DNA from: an uncultured Eubacteriales bacterium
Lineage (GTDB): Bacteria; Bacillota; Clostridia; Oscillospirales; QAMX01
Direction of reading: 5' to 3'
Length of the DNA: 34,211 nucleotides
NCBI GenBank assembly: GCA_905205975.1
Contig: CAJLFQ010000020.1
Location: forward strand, 1 to 34,211
Shown: positions 8,050 to 17,145 of the stretch, piece by piece
Layout: each line of letters begins with the position of its first letter
Position numbering within the stretch: the first letter of the stretch is position 1
The notes under the pieces: generated by a model
Seen by the model: the letters and a program-made list of their open reading frames with translations, nothing else
Databases searched by the model: none
Told to the model about the DNA's origin: nothing
Program-made: the position numbers and the translations under genes

Positions 8050-9120
8050 ATGTCCAACAAAGTTCGTGCCGCCATCATTGGCTGCGGCAACATCGCAGGC
8101 GCACACGGCCCCGCTTACAAAGCCATCGCCGACCATGTCGAGCTTGCCTACTGCATTGACCTGATTCCGGAACGCGCCGAGGAGAAAAAGGCAGCCTTTG
8201 GTGATGAAAACACGGTTTGCCTCACCGACTACCGCGAAATGCTCAAGGATCCGACCGTCGATGTCGTCTCGGTTTGCCTCCCGAACGACCTTCACGCGCC
8301 GGTGACCATTGACTGTCTGAACGCAGGCAAGCATGTCCTCTGTGAAAAGCCGGTTGCCCTGAACTATGAGCAGGCGCTGACCATGAAGGAAGCCGCAGAC
8401 CGCAACGGCAGGATTTTGAACATTGGTGTGGTCAACCGCTTCAACCGTGCGGTCGAAGCCGTGCGGGAATCCATTCTGAGCGGCGAGCTCGGCGAAGTCT
8501 ATCAGATCTACTGCTCCTTCCGCGCCTTCCGCAGCATTCCGAACCTCGGCGGCTGGTTTACGACGAAGGCCCGCTCCGGCGGCGGCGCATTGATCGACTG
8601 GGGCGTCCACTTTTTGGATCTCATCAACTACTGCATGGACAATCCGCAGCCGAAGACGGTTTCGGCGGTCTGCCATGCGAAGCTGGCCACCGACCTGCAC
8701 AGCTACCATTACCGTTGGATGCACGCCGGACCGACGAACTTTGACGGCATTGACGACGTGGAGGAATACGTCACAGGGCTCGTCCGCACCGACGGGCCGA
8801 CGCTGACTTTCAACGGCGCATGGGCGCAGAACATCGACGAAGACGCCATGTTCATCGAATTCATGGGCACCAAGGGCGGCATCAAGCTGCAATACGGCGG
8901 TCAATACACCCTGTATACCGAGCGGAACGGCGAATTCATCGCCAAGCAGTCCGAGCTCGACATCCCCAACCACTTCCTCGCTGAAATCAGCTCCTTTGTC
9001 GATTCGGCAATGCGCGGCGAAAAAATCCGCTCCAACATCGACAACGTGCTGGTCACCGCCAAACTGATGGATGAAATCTATCGTTCCGCCGAGCTGGGCC
9101 GCGAAGTCGTTGTGGAATAG
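8050..9120 (+). CDS. Gfo/Idh/MocA-family NAD(P)-dependent oxidoreductase
   Basis: This 356-residue cytosolic dehydrogenase has an N-terminal Rossmann fold starting with AAIIGCGNIAGAH, the family motif CEKPVAL (about residues 100-106) and a C-terminal alpha/beta domain with GGALIDWGVHFLDL, holding the conserved active-site histidine. The frame is open further upstream, but the Rossmann strand and an AGAGGAAGG ribosome site fix the ATG here. The family oxidises or reduces ring hydroxyls of sugars and inositols. The next gene is a xylose-isomerase-like TIM barrel 33 bp downstream, a pairing common in inositol and rare-sugar catabolism. The precise substrate cannot be read from sequence. Confidence 0.92.
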   Translation: MSNKVRAAIIGCGNIAGAHGPAYKAIADHVELAYCIDLIPERAEEKKAAFGDENTVCLTDYREMLKDPTVDVVSVCLPNDLHAPVTIDCLNAGKHVLCEKPVALNYEQALTMKEAADRNGRILNIGVVNRFNRAVEAVRESILSGELGEVYQIYCSFRAFRSIPNLGGWFTTKARSGGGALIDWGVHFLDLINYCMDNPQPKTVSAVCHAKLATDLHSYHYRWMHAGPTNFDGIDDVEEYVTGLVRTDGPTLTFNGAWAQNIDEDAMFIEFMGTKGGIKLQYGGQYTLYTERNGEFIAKQSELDIPNHFLAEISSFVDSAMRGEKIRSNIDNVLVTAKLMDEIYRSAELGREVVVE

Positions 9121-9153
9121 CGGCGCAGTCAAACAACCGAAGAGGTGTCATTT

Positions 9154-9939
9154 ATGAAACATTTTCCAATTGGCATTATGCTGGAATCGCTCCAGCTTCC
9201 CTTTGAGCAGAGCCTGGACAAAGCGGTTGAACTTGGCGCTGACGGATTTCAGATGTGGTTCTGCGCGCCGGATCCGATGCCCCGGGACGAATTTTTGCAG
9301 AAACGCACCGCCATCGAAGCGCATCACCTGACCGTTTCCGCCGTCTGCGGCGAAATCGGCGGGTTCACCGATGAATCGGCCAACGCCGAAAAAATCAAGC
9401 GCATGGAAAACATTTTCAACTTTGCGCACGAAATCGGAACGCACGTCGTCACCGGGCATATCGGCGTCATTCCGGAAAACAAGGATGACCCGGCATACCG
9501 CGCACTGTATAAAGCAATGATCACGCTTGGCCGCATGGCCAGGGAACGGGATCTGACATTTGCGACGGAAACCGGCCCGGAAACCACGGCGCTGATGCGG
9601 CAGTTTTTAGACGAGCTGGACGGCGGTATCGGCGTCAACTTTGACCCGGCCAATCTTGTCATGGGCGGCCATTCCCGCAACGGCGCCGACAGCGTCGCAG
9701 TCATCGCGCCTTACATTGCACATACGCACGCAAAAGACGGCATCCGCACCGAACACAGCGCGATGGAAGTTGCGCTCGGCAAAGGCGGCGTCGACTTCCC
9801 GCTCTGGATGAAAACGCTCTGGAACTACGGATACCACGGCTTCCTGACGATCGAGCGCGAGTGCGGCGATACCCCGGCGGCTGACATCGCAGAGGCCATC
9901 CGCTATCTGCGTGAAACCGACCAAACGCTCGACGTGTAA
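9154..9939 (+). CDS. Sugar phosphate isomerase/epimerase (xylose isomerase-like TIM barrel)
   Basis: This 261-residue protein has the AP-endonuclease-2/xylose-isomerase-like barrel fold. Likely divalent-metal ligands are the Glu in FATETGPE (about 138), the Asp in VNFDPANL (about 162), the His in HTHAKDG (about 189) and the Glu in LTIERECG (about 233). The ATG follows GAGGTG by six bases; a GTG inside that site is an unlikely start. It sits directly after the oxidoreductase and ends at a terminator, so the two form a short operon, probably with the AraC gene as controller. The probable role is isomerising or epimerising the product of the oxidoreductase. Confidence 0.88.
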   Translation: MKHFPIGIMLESLQLPFEQSLDKAVELGADGFQMWFCAPDPMPRDEFLQKRTAIEAHHLTVSAVCGEIGGFTDESANAEKIKRMENIFNFAHEIGTHVVTGHIGVIPENKDDPAYRALYKAMITLGRMARERDLTFATETGPETTALMRQFLDELDGGIGVNFDPANLVMGGHSRNGADSVAVIAPYIAHTHAKDGIRTEHSAMEVALGKGGVDFPLWMKTLWNYGYHGFLTIERECGDTPAADIAEAIRYLRETDQTLDV

Positions 9940-9966
9940 CTTCACCGGCTGTCAAACAGGCATTCA

Positions 9967-9999
9967 AAAAAACGCTTCCGGGTTTCCGGAAGCGTTTTT
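9967..9999. terminator. Bidirectional rho-independent terminator
   Basis: The stem AAAAACGCTTCCGG / CCGGAAGCGTTTTT has a tight loop with T-runs on both strands. It lies between the convergent isomerase gene (ending 9939) and HAD gene (ending 10028), and can end both. Confidence 0.9.
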
Positions 10000-10027
10000 G
10001 ATTTGAGCCAATCTGTGGAACCGGTAT

Positions 10028-10903
10028 TCAATTTTCGGAACGCGCTGCGGCTTCGAAGCAGGCCTGAATCGTCTGAATCACGCCGCCGTCGTTGTTGGAC
10101 GGGATGACGTGTGTGGCAATCTTCTGCATTTCAGGTTCGCCGTTTACAGGGGCAAAGCTTTTGTCAGCACAACGGTACATATCCACATCGTTGAAGTTGT
10201 CGCCGAAAACGTACAGCTGTCCGGCATGAACCGCCTGCTGCGCGGCGCGCGCACCCGTGCCTTTCCCGGCGTCAGACGCGCCGCATTCCAGAAAGCGGTA
10301 CCCTTCGAGATATGTATCGGCATAATAAACCGTTTTGAGCCCCGGAATTTGACGGAGTGCTTCCGCAAGCCCATCCAGCCGCGTCACATGGTCGTAAAAC
10401 GAGAAGCTGAGAATTTCCGTCTGACCGGACATCCGCATCGGCAGAACCGGCGTTTTCGGCGTTTGAAGTTCGCGGAGATAGGCTTCCGTCTGCGGCTGAA
10501 GCGCAATGTCATCTCGGTAATAGGTGACCAGACGCCCGACCGCATCCAGCGCATAAAACGTGCCGGATGCGTCATATGCCGAGAAGAGCGCGCGCACCGC
10601 GTCGGATGCATCGGATGCAATCGGAAATGCCTTGACCGGTTTGTCCGCCGCCATATCCCAGAGCAGCGATCCGTTCAGGCAGACGGCCGGCGCTGACAGC
10701 CTGAGCCCCACTGGATCCAGTGCCTGTCTGGCGCTGGCCGGCGAACGCGCCGTTGCAACGGTAAAAAGGCAGCCCTTTTCTTCCAAGCGGTTCAGGATTT
10801 CGACGTGCGCCGGTGCAATGCTCTGTGCATCGTTCAGCAGTGTGCCGTCCAAGTCGGATGCAAATAAAATCGTTTCGGTTTGCGTTTTCATGCTTTGGTT
10901 CAT
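10028..10903 (-). CDS. Cof-type HAD-superfamily phosphatase
   Basis: This 291-residue cytosolic phosphatase has motif I FASDLDGTLL near residue 14 (nucleophile Asp, DxDGT), a conserved Lys in DAGKGTGAR (about 215) and motif IV VFGDNFNDVDM (about 233). The cap domain between them is of the Cof/IIB type. Members dephosphorylate sugar phosphates, phosphorylated cofactors or similar small molecules. The start could be this ATG or another four codons later; neither has a strong ribosome site. It follows the YycI-like gene by 38 bp on the same strand, so it may be the last gene of the WalRK operon, where Bacillus has the metallo-beta-lactamase-fold gene walJ. Confidence 0.9.
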   Translation of the reverse strand: MNQSMKTQTETILFASDLDGTLLNDAQSIAPAHVEILNRLEEKGCLFTVATARSPASARQALDPVGLRLSAPAVCLNGSLLWDMAADKPVKAFPIASDASDAVRALFSAYDASGTFYALDAVGRLVTYYRDDIALQPQTEAYLRELQTPKTPVLPMRMSGQTEILSFSFYDHVTRLDGLAEALRQIPGLKTVYYADTYLEGYRFLECGASDAGKGTGARAAQQAVHAGQLYVFGDNFNDVDMYRCADKSFAPVNGEPEMQKIATHVIPSNNDGGVIQTIQACFEAAARSEN

Positions 10904-10941
10904 ATTTTCAGGGTCCGTTTCATCATTTTTGCTTGGTTTGT

Positions 10942-11778
10942 TCAGGCGGCAGAAAGCACGCTGCCGTCCAGCCCGCTGATCAGATAATCGCCGTGATCCG
11001 TCTTGATGGCCAGCGCCGGAATCATGCGTGCGCTGCCGTCGTCGCCGACGGTATGAAAATAGACGCGTTCCACCGCGGCGATCAGCGTCACATCGATGTG
11101 ATACGCCGTCGCATATGCGCCGAAATCAGCGAGCAGCGCCGTCACATTTCGGGATTGCTGCGCCGTTTGGACGGCTTCGTTGGTCAATGCACAGCCCGAA
11201 ATGCGTGTTTCACCTGCCTGAAATGCGACCTCCAGCGCCGCATTCCGCAGGCGGAACCCGTTCCGCTCGGCATAGAAGCGAACCGTAACGCCTTGTTCCG
11301 GCGTTTGACCGGTTTCGACCACAACGCCGGATTTTTCCGGCAGAATGCCCGCTTTTTTCAGCAGGGTACGCGCCTTTTTTTGCGCCTCTGTGCCCGTCGT
11401 CGGTACATCCTGCCGCCAAATCGTGACGTTGATCAAGCCGCCTCTTCGGAAAATGGCTTCGCCGTCCGGCGATTCATACCGGCCGATGCCGCCGCCCTGC
11501 TCAATCCGATCGCCGGAGCCGATCAGCGCCTGTGCAACGGCTGTCTCCTTTTCCGGGCTGCGCGCCGCGGACAGTGCGTAAACGGCATGTTCCCGCCGGG
11601 GGATAACGCCGTCCTCTGCCCAGATGCCGCATCGCTCCAGAAAGGTCATCGTATCGGCGATGGTTTTCTTCGGCACCAGTGTCGTGATGGCGCGTGCATA
11701 CAGCAGATTGCCTGCCAGCGTCAAGTTGATGCAGACCAGCAGCAGAATCGCAATCTGCTTCAGTTTGGATGGATTCAT
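10942..11778 (-). CDS. YycI-like membrane-anchored regulator of the WalRK system
   Basis: This 278-residue protein has one N-terminal transmembrane helix (about residues 8-30) and an extracellular C-terminal region, the layout of YycI/WalI. The ATG overlaps the stop of the YycH-like gene (ATGA), so the two are translationally coupled. In Bacillus YycH and YycI form a membrane complex with WalK and modulate its activity. Sequence identity in this family is low, and the call rests on topology, size and its place after the kinase and YycH-like gene. Confidence 0.72.
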   Translation of the reverse strand: MNPSKLKQIAILLLVCINLTLAGNLLYARAITTLVPKKTIADTMTFLERCGIWAEDGVIPRREHAVYALSAARSPEKETAVAQALIGSGDRIEQGGGIGRYESPDGEAIFRRGGLINVTIWRQDVPTTGTEAQKKARTLLKKAGILPEKSGVVVETGQTPEQGVTVRFYAERNGFRLRNAALEVAFQAGETRISGCALTNEAVQTAQQSRNVTALLADFGAYATAYHIDVTLIAAVERVYFHTVGDDGSARMIPALAIKTDHGDYLISGLDGSVLSAA

Positions 11779-13124
11779 TGGTCTGCTCCCTCCTGTTTGT
11801 GGTTCCGCTGTGCTGAATTCAGATGGTTTGCGGCTGTTTCCGGAACCATTTCATGCCGTTTGACCGGCAGAACGCACCATGTCAGGCGCCACTCGTCTCC
11901 GGTTTGAACAAACGCCGGGGACAAACGGCCGTGCTGCACCCGGCCCTGCATGCTGCTCAGCAGGGTCGACAGCTTCATATCCGGCAGAAATTCGCCGGAT
12001 GATGCATCCGCTTCCGCAATGACAACCGTGAAACCCATCACTTCTGCCTGAACCAGACTGCCGTTCCGGAAGACAAAGCTGGCGGCTGTTCTGGCGCCGT
12101 TCTCTGCGACCATCGGGTATCCGCCCGCCAGCGCGTCGAATTCGATCTGCGTGCCCGTTTCCGTTGTTTCAACCGCGCTGAGCACATAGCGGGGCTGACC
12201 GGACAGCCCCGCCAGCGCGTTTTGCAGCAGCTCCGACGCATAGGCGGCATATCCGGCAGCCGTTTCGGCACCGTTGACCGGTATGCCGCCGGCTTCCCCG
12301 GCGGCAAAGGACAGCAGACCATCTGCCCCGAATCGGAGCGCGCCGTTTTCCGACAGATAGACGCGGCAGCCCTGTGAATCGATATAACTGCGCGCCGTAT
12401 ACACATCGAAGCCAAATGCCGCCAGAATCAGCGTCTGCCGGTCCCGGTCATATATTCCGTCTGCGCCGCTGAGCGTCATGCGCGTCAGACCGGCGCAGAG
12501 CGACATGTCCAGCGGAACGGCTGACTGCGGCGTCAGCATACCGTCGGCGGCTTCAAAGGTTCCCGCATACCGGACAGCCTGTCCGTCCGCCGCCGAAAGC
12601 AGCGCAGACAGGTCAGCTGTTTTCAGCGCCGTCTGCGATTCGGCACATCCGGCTGCTGAATCGCAGACATACAGCCGGGCTGCCTCGCCGGACAGATCGA
12701 TCAGCAGACAGTCGGCCGTCCGCTGCGCAAGCGTTCCGCCCGTGTCGCCCGTCAGAACGTCAACCGGCAGCACCGCTCCGTAATCAAGCAGAATGCCGCG
12801 GCCGTCGAGCGCCGCCTGCCATTCTGACGCAGGAACGTCCGCTGGTTCTCCAGCCGACCCAAACAGCTCGATCAGGATCGGGCGGAGCTGTTCAAAATAC
12901 GGCGTCAGCAGATGCGGCTCTGTCAGCTGGATGGTTTGCTCTCCGTCCCGGATCACGGCGGAAACCGGCTGAACCGGGACTGGCGACAGCGTCTCCTGCT
13001 GTTCCGACTCCGTCGGCCTGGAGAAGCCAAAAATGCCCATGCCGCCGTCCAACGTCCGGTAAAGCAGCAGCGCCGCCGTGACAGACAGCAGAACCAGAAG
13101 AATATTCTCAATACGTTGCTTCAT
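11775..13124 (-). CDS. YycH-like membrane-anchored regulator of the WalRK system
   Basis: This 449-residue protein has a short cytoplasmic start, one transmembrane helix (about residues 6-24) and a long outside region. It contains the segment IQLTEPHLLTPYFEQLRPIL, which resembles the early YycH domain. It begins 7 bp after the kinase gene with GAGGCG as ribosome site and overlaps the YycI-like gene by 4 bp. It probably senses cell-wall state with the YycI-like protein and restrains or stimulates the kinase. The direction of control differs among Bacillota and cannot be told here. Confidence 0.75.
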   Translation of the reverse strand: MKQRIENILLVLLSVTAALLLYRTLDGGMGIFGFSRPTESEQQETLSPVPVQPVSAVIRDGEQTIQLTEPHLLTPYFEQLRPILIELFGSAGEPADVPASEWQAALDGRGILLDYGAVLPVDVLTGDTGGTLAQRTADCLLIDLSGEAARLYVCDSAAGCAESQTALKTADLSALLSAADGQAVRYAGTFEAADGMLTPQSAVPLDMSLCAGLTRMTLSGADGIYDRDRQTLILAAFGFDVYTARSYIDSQGCRVYLSENGALRFGADGLLSFAAGEAGGIPVNGAETAAGYAAYASELLQNALAGLSGQPRYVLSAVETTETGTQIEFDALAGGYPMVAENGARTAASFVFRNGSLVQAEVMGFTVVIAEADASSGEFLPDMKLSTLLSSMQGRVQHGRLSPAFVQTGDEWRLTWCVLPVKRHEMVPETAANHLNSAQRNHKQEGADQ

Positions 13125-13131
13125 AGGCGCC

Positions 13132-14886
13132 TCACGCTTCTGCGGCGGGCAGCCAAACCGTTACCGTTGTCCCCTGGTTTGGCGCGCTTTCAATCTGGAT
13201 GGTGCCCTTCAGGTTGTCGATGAATTCCTTGGCAATGGCAAGCCCCAATCCGGAACCGCCCTTTTCCCGGGAACGCGCTTTATCGACGCGGTAGAAGCGC
13301 TCAAAAATATGCGGCAGATCCGCTTCCGGAATGCCGATTCCGTCATCCTGCACGGTAATTGCCGCGCCATGATCGCGCGCCGCGGCTGTCACGGTGATGT
13401 TCCCGCCCTCCGGCGTGTATTTGATGGCGTTGCTGATGATGTTGGCAATGACCTGTCCGAGCCGGTCGTTGTCTGCGAGAATCTCCGGCAGCGGGCCGTC
13501 GACAGACAGCGTCAGCGTCAGTTTGCGTTTGCGCGCTTCCATAACCATGGCGTCAACGAGATTCCGCACCAGCGTTTCCGGCTGGAAGCGGGTGATGTTC
13601 CAATCCATCCGACCATAGTCCAGCTTTGAAATGGTCAGCAAGTCGCGCACCAGCCGCGTCATGCGGTCTGTTTCATTCAGAATCACCTGCATAAAGCGTT
13701 CGCGGTAGGCCGGCTCCATTTCATCATCTGCGAGGATGGTTTCAGCATAGCTGCGGATGTTCGTCAGCGGTGTGCGCAGCTCGTGTGAAATGTCGGCGAC
13801 AAATTCCCGGCGGGCCGTGTTCAGCCGTTCCTGCTCCGTGATGTCGTAGATCACGATCATAATGCCGCCTTCATGCTCGCCGCTGCCGAACGGCGTAAAG
13901 AAAAAGCGGAGATCGCGGTCATGGTATTTGCAGACGCGCTCCAGCGACTGTCCGTTTTCCAGCGCCAGCACGGTTTCCAGCGGCAGTTCCAGCGGCGCAG
14001 ACATCGTTTCATAGTCCGGCTGTACGGCTTCATCCGCCGGGAGATCCAGCAGCCGCCGGGCGGCGGCATTGATGTGCAGGACGCTGCCGGTTCGATCCAG
14101 CGCGACAATGCCGTCAGTCATATGCTGAAAAACCGCCGACAGCTTGTTGCGCTCGTTTTCGACGGCGTCCAAGGTATCGGACAGCGCCTGCGACATATCG
14201 TTGAACGTCTGCGTCAGCACGCCGATTTCGTCGTTGGAATAGGCGGGCGGTTTGCTGGAAAAGTCGCCTGCGGCGACCATCTTTGCACTGCGCGTCAGCG
14301 TTTCAATCGGTCGGGCAATCGTTTTGGCCAGCATGACCGACAGCAGAACGGAGATCACCAGTCCGAACAGCAGCGCCTGCAAAATCGCCGACAGCAGCAT
14401 CTGCTGGAGCTCGGCCACGCTTTCTTTTGTGTCACGGATATAGATGATATAGCTGTCTTCCCCGGCGGAAACCGGAACGGCGATATCAAAATAGGCGGAT
14501 GTTGCGCGGGCCTCCATCCCGACCGCACCGGCCAGTGCCGCCAGGACGTTTTCCGTTTTTTCAACGGCGCCTTCCGTGCCGCTGCCGCCCAGATACGATC
14601 CGGTCTGACCGTCCAGCAGGGAAAACGTCCGCGATGCGCCCAGACCCAGCTGCTGGGAATAGGCCAGCACATAGTCTGCCGCGCGGGATGCGCCGTTCTC
14701 CCCTTCGGCCAGCTCTCTGAAAATATCGAGAAAGTCGCTGGTAAACACGTCGCCCATTTCCCGGTAAAATCGCTCTTCATAATAAGTGCCCACGTTGTTG
14801 AGCAGGTAAATGCCGATGACTGCCGTCACGGTGACGACCAGCAGCACCAGAATCATGATCAGTTTGACTTGAAGTGAACGCACCAC
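13132..14886 (-). CDS. walK: WalK-like sensor histidine kinase
   Basis: This kinase of about 584 residues has, in order, a transmembrane helix at the start, an outside sensor region of about 130 residues, a second transmembrane helix (LLFGLVISVLLSVML) and a HAMP linker. These are followed by a PAS domain (DGIVALDRTG...INAAARRLL), a HisKA domain with phospho-acceptor His in DISHELRTPL, and an ATPase domain with N-box NIISNAIKYTP and G-boxes DDGIGIP and GGSGLGLAIA. HAMP-PAS-HisKA is the WalK layout. The frame is open up to 14976, but those codons only shadow the end of the regulator gene. I chose the GTG at 14886 behind AAAGGACAG. An alternative GTG lies at 14916. It forms a system with the response regulator just upstream. 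Confidence 0.9.
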   Translation of the reverse strand: MVRSLQVKLIMILVLLVVTVTAVIGIYLLNNVGTYYEERFYREMGDVFTSDFLDIFRELAEGENGASRAADYVLAYSQQLGLGASRTFSLLDGQTGSYLGGSGTEGAVEKTENVLAALAGAVGMEARATSAYFDIAVPVSAGEDSYIIYIRDTKESVAELQQMLLSAILQALLFGLVISVLLSVMLAKTIARPIETLTRSAKMVAAGDFSSKPPAYSNDEIGVLTQTFNDMSQALSDTLDAVENERNKLSAVFQHMTDGIVALDRTGSVLHINAAARRLLDLPADEAVQPDYETMSAPLELPLETVLALENGQSLERVCKYHDRDLRFFFTPFGSGEHEGGIMIVIYDITEQERLNTARREFVADISHELRTPLTNIRSYAETILADDEMEPAYRERFMQVILNETDRMTRLVRDLLTISKLDYGRMDWNITRFQPETLVRNLVDAMVMEARKRKLTLTLSVDGPLPEILADNDRLGQVIANIISNAIKYTPEGGNITVTAAARDHGAAITVQDDGIGIPEADLPHIFERFYRVDKARSREKGGSGLGLAIAKEFIDNLKGTIQIESAPNQGTTVTVWLPAAEA

Positions 14887-14920
14887 GGCTGTTCTCTGTC
14901 CTTTCTTTCCGGACACCCGC

Positions 14921-15619
14921 TCACTGTTTGCCGGCCGTCGGATCATAATAGTAGCCGACGCCGTGGCGGGTTGCAATCAGGCGGCTGGCGCCGTCCTGAC
15001 ATTCATCCAGTTTCTCCCGCAGGCGCCGCACCGCAACGTCCACAATGCGCGTTCCGCCGTCATACTCATAGCCGAACGCTTCCCTGAGAATCTCCTCCCG
15101 CGTGAAAACCTGACCCGGCGCTGCCATTAGGAAGCGCAGCAGTTCAAATTCCCGTGCGCTGACGTCGAGCGGTTTCCCGCCGACTGACGCCGTTTTTTTC
15201 CGGAGATCCACTGCAAGTTCCTCGGTCTGTGCCCCGGTGACCAGCTCGCCGCTGCTCCGGCGGAGGTTTGCGCGGACGCGGGAAATCAGCTCGCGCATCT
15301 GAAAAGGTTTCGTGATATAATCGTCTGCGCCGAGTTCCAGCCCTTCCACTTTGTCATCTTCGCCTTCGCGCGCCGTCAGCATTAGGATCGGAACCGCAGA
15401 GGTTTCCCGCACGCGTTTGCAGACCTCAAAGCCGTTCATGCCCGGCAGCATCACATCGAGCAGAATCAGCTCCGGTTTTTCCGTCTGCGCCATGGTCAAG
15501 CCTGTTTCGCCGTCTGACGCCGTCAGCGGCTGAAATCCTTCTTTTTTGAGGTTGTATGCGATGATATCAGAGATGATCGCGTCATCTTCAACGATCAGAA
15601 TCCGTTTGCCGGTATCCAC
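14921..15619 (-). CDS. walR: WalR-like response regulator (OmpR/PhoB type)
   Basis: This 232-residue protein has a receiver domain (ILIVEDDAI acid pocket; phospho-acceptor Asp in LILLDVMLPG; conserved Lys in DYITKPF) and a winged-helix DNA-binding domain ending in VDVAVRRLREKL. The GTG start has AAAGGAAGG at good spacing, and the receiver's first strand begins right after it, so in-frame codons further upstream are not used. It pairs with the WalK-like kinase, and the flanking YycH- and YycI-like genes identify the system as the cell-wall homeostasis regulator WalRK. The system is usually essential in low-GC Gram-positives. Confidence 0.9.
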   Translation of the reverse strand: MDTGKRILIVEDDAIISDIIAYNLKKEGFQPLTASDGETGLTMAQTEKPELILLDVMLPGMNGFEVCKRVRETSAVPILMLTAREGEDDKVEGLELGADDYITKPFQMRELISRVRANLRRSSGELVTGAQTEELAVDLRKKTASVGGKPLDVSAREFELLRFLMAAPGQVFTREEILREAFGYEYDGGTRIVDVAVRRLREKLDECQDGASRLIATRHGVGYYYDPTAGKQ

Positions 15620-15728
15620 GGGCAACCTTCCTTTCCTGTCATGTTTCCTGTCAGTTCTCCGTCGTATTTTCCGCTGTACGTTGCACGTTTCCATGCATCA
15701 TACGGTTTTTCTGTATTTTTTCGCTGAT

Positions 15729-16268
15729 TTACCGCCGGAAAAAGCCCCGTTTTTCCAGCTCGCCGATCCGCTCTTCCAGCTGCGCCTGCACTTCCGGCAT
15801 GGAAACCCGTAAGGCGCCGCCCGTCTCCAGCAGGGTGCATACGGCGCATTCGTCTGCTTTCAGAAGCGCCTCCAAAGCGGATATTTCCCGCAGCGGCTCA
15901 CCGGCCATGACGGCCGCCAGACGCCGCACAGCCGCCGCAAGATATTCATCCACCAGCGCTGAAAGCTCTTCGCCGCCGCTTTCGGCTGCCGCTGCCAGCA
16001 GTGCCGCAGCCGCCCGGGGCGCCGTGCTGCCCTCGGCCGGCAGGTTCGCAGCAGATTCCGATGAATTCGCCGGCTGAACGCCCAGCAGCGCATCCACGCT
16101 GCACGCGTAGTACCGGCTTGCATTGACGAGAAATTCCAGCCCCGGCTCTCTCAATTCGTTTTCATAGTGCGACAAAAGCGCCTGCGAAACGCCCAATGCG
16201 GATGCAGCCGTCCGCTGGCTGACGTTCTTCTTTTTCCTCAGATTGGCAAGGTTCATTGCAAACCGCAT
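15729..16268 (-). CDS. XRE-family transcriptional regulator
   Basis: This 179-residue protein has an N-terminal Cro/C1-type helix-turn-helix (about residues 5-60). It contains LANLRKKKNVSQRTAASALG, SQALLSHYENELREPG and a final helix ending in VDALLGV. An Ala-rich linker and a helical, Glu/Leu-rich tail follow, ending in AQLEERIGELEKRGF, which may form a coiled coil. It lies 109 bp upstream of the response regulator on the same strand. It may be the first gene of that operon or a separate unit with its own promoter. The regulated genes are unknown. Confidence 0.85.
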   Translation of the reverse strand: MRFAMNLANLRKKKNVSQRTAASALGVSQALLSHYENELREPGLEFLVNASRYYACSVDALLGVQPANSSESAANLPAEGSTAPRAAAALLAAAAESGGEELSALVDEYLAAAVRRLAAVMAGEPLREISALEALLKADECAVCTLLETGGALRVSMPEVQAQLEERIGELEKRGFFRR

Positions 16269-16325
16269 GTGCGGTGCGCCCCCTTCTGGCTGGTATTCCG
16301 CCGCAAAATAACGCCGGATAGTAAT

Positions 16326-16353
16326 ATTATAAAAGAAAGACTACCAATTGTAA
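16326..16353 (-). promoter_or_regulatory. Promoter candidate for the XRE gene
   Basis: On the minus strand TTACAA, a 16-base spacer and a perfect TATAAT, about 60 bp upstream of the XRE start. It lies back to back with the promoter of the phosphotransacylase gene. Confidence 0.65.
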
Positions 16354-16403
16354 AGGGGCATTCCTTCACCGATTCTGTTTTTCTTCTTTTGTGCGATTCG
16401 ACC

Positions 16404-16432
16404 TTGCAATCCGACGTCGTTTGTGGTATGCT
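16404..16432 (+). promoter_or_regulatory. Promoter candidate for the phosphotransacylase gene
   Basis: TTGCAA, a 17-base spacer and TATGCT, 39 bp upstream of the start codon. With the divergent XRE promoter it fills the 203-bp intergenic region. Confidence 0.6.
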
Positions 16433-16471
16433 ATTAGATGAAATTATGGAGTTTATGGAGATGAATCACAA

Positions 16472-17041
16472 ATGGAACGTTTTACTGTCTTAGTTGAAAC
16501 CAGCGCCCGCCATGTCCATCTGTCGAAAGAAGATATGGCCAAACTGTTCGGTGAAGGCGCACAGCTGACGCCGAAGCGCGAGCTGTCTCAGCCGGGTCAG
16601 TTCCTGTCCAACGAACGCGTTTCCATCATCGGTACACGCAGCCGAATGGATAACGTCGCCGTTCTGGGCCCGGAACGCAAAGCCACGCAGGTTGAGCTCT
16701 CTCTGACCGATGCCCGCACGCTGGGCGTTGAAGCCCCGATCCGTGAAAGCGGCGACGTCGCAGGCAGCGGCAAGATCACCATCGAAGGCCCGGCGGGCAG
16801 CATTGAAATCGCAGAAGGCGTCATCGCAGCCAAGCGCCACATCCACCTGACCCCGGAAGACGCCGAGAAATACGGCCTCTCCGACAAGCAGATTGTCAAG
16901 GTCGCGCTGGATGGTCCGCGTGCCCTCGTGTTTGACGAAGTGGTCTGCCGCGTCAGCGAGAAATTCGCCACCGCCATGCACATTGACGTCGATGAAGCCA
17001 ACGCCGTCGGCGGCGTGAAGTCCGGCGTCGTCATCGCGTAA
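16472..17041 (+). CDS. PduL-type phosphate acyltransferase (phosphotransacylase)
   Basis: This 189-residue enzyme transfers an acyl group between CoA and phosphate (acetyl-CoA or propanoyl-CoA to the acyl phosphate), feeding ATP formation by acetate kinase. The two repeated half-domains are visible by their metal-binding motifs: RHVHLSKEDM near residue 13 and KRHIHLTPEDA near 125. There is no N-terminal extension of the kind that targets PduL to microcompartments, and no shell gene nearby, so the protein is probably cytosolic and replaces the usual Pta. The ribosome site (GGAG) is 11 bases upstream. It stands alone behind its own promoter. Confidence 0.9.
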   Translation: MERFTVLVETSARHVHLSKEDMAKLFGEGAQLTPKRELSQPGQFLSNERVSIIGTRSRMDNVAVLGPERKATQVELSLTDARTLGVEAPIRESGDVAGSGKITIEGPAGSIEIAEGVIAAKRHIHLTPEDAEKYGLSDKQIVKVALDGPRALVFDEVVCRVSEKFATAMHIDVDEANAVGGVKSGVVIA

Positions 17042-17145
17042 GTTTCCTTTTTTCCTCTTTCGCGCTTGCATTTGCCCTGCTGTCCCCGCGCTTTTCCCCA
17101 GCGTTTCACCCACTTGGTTGAGATACAGCAATCCCGTGCGGTTCT

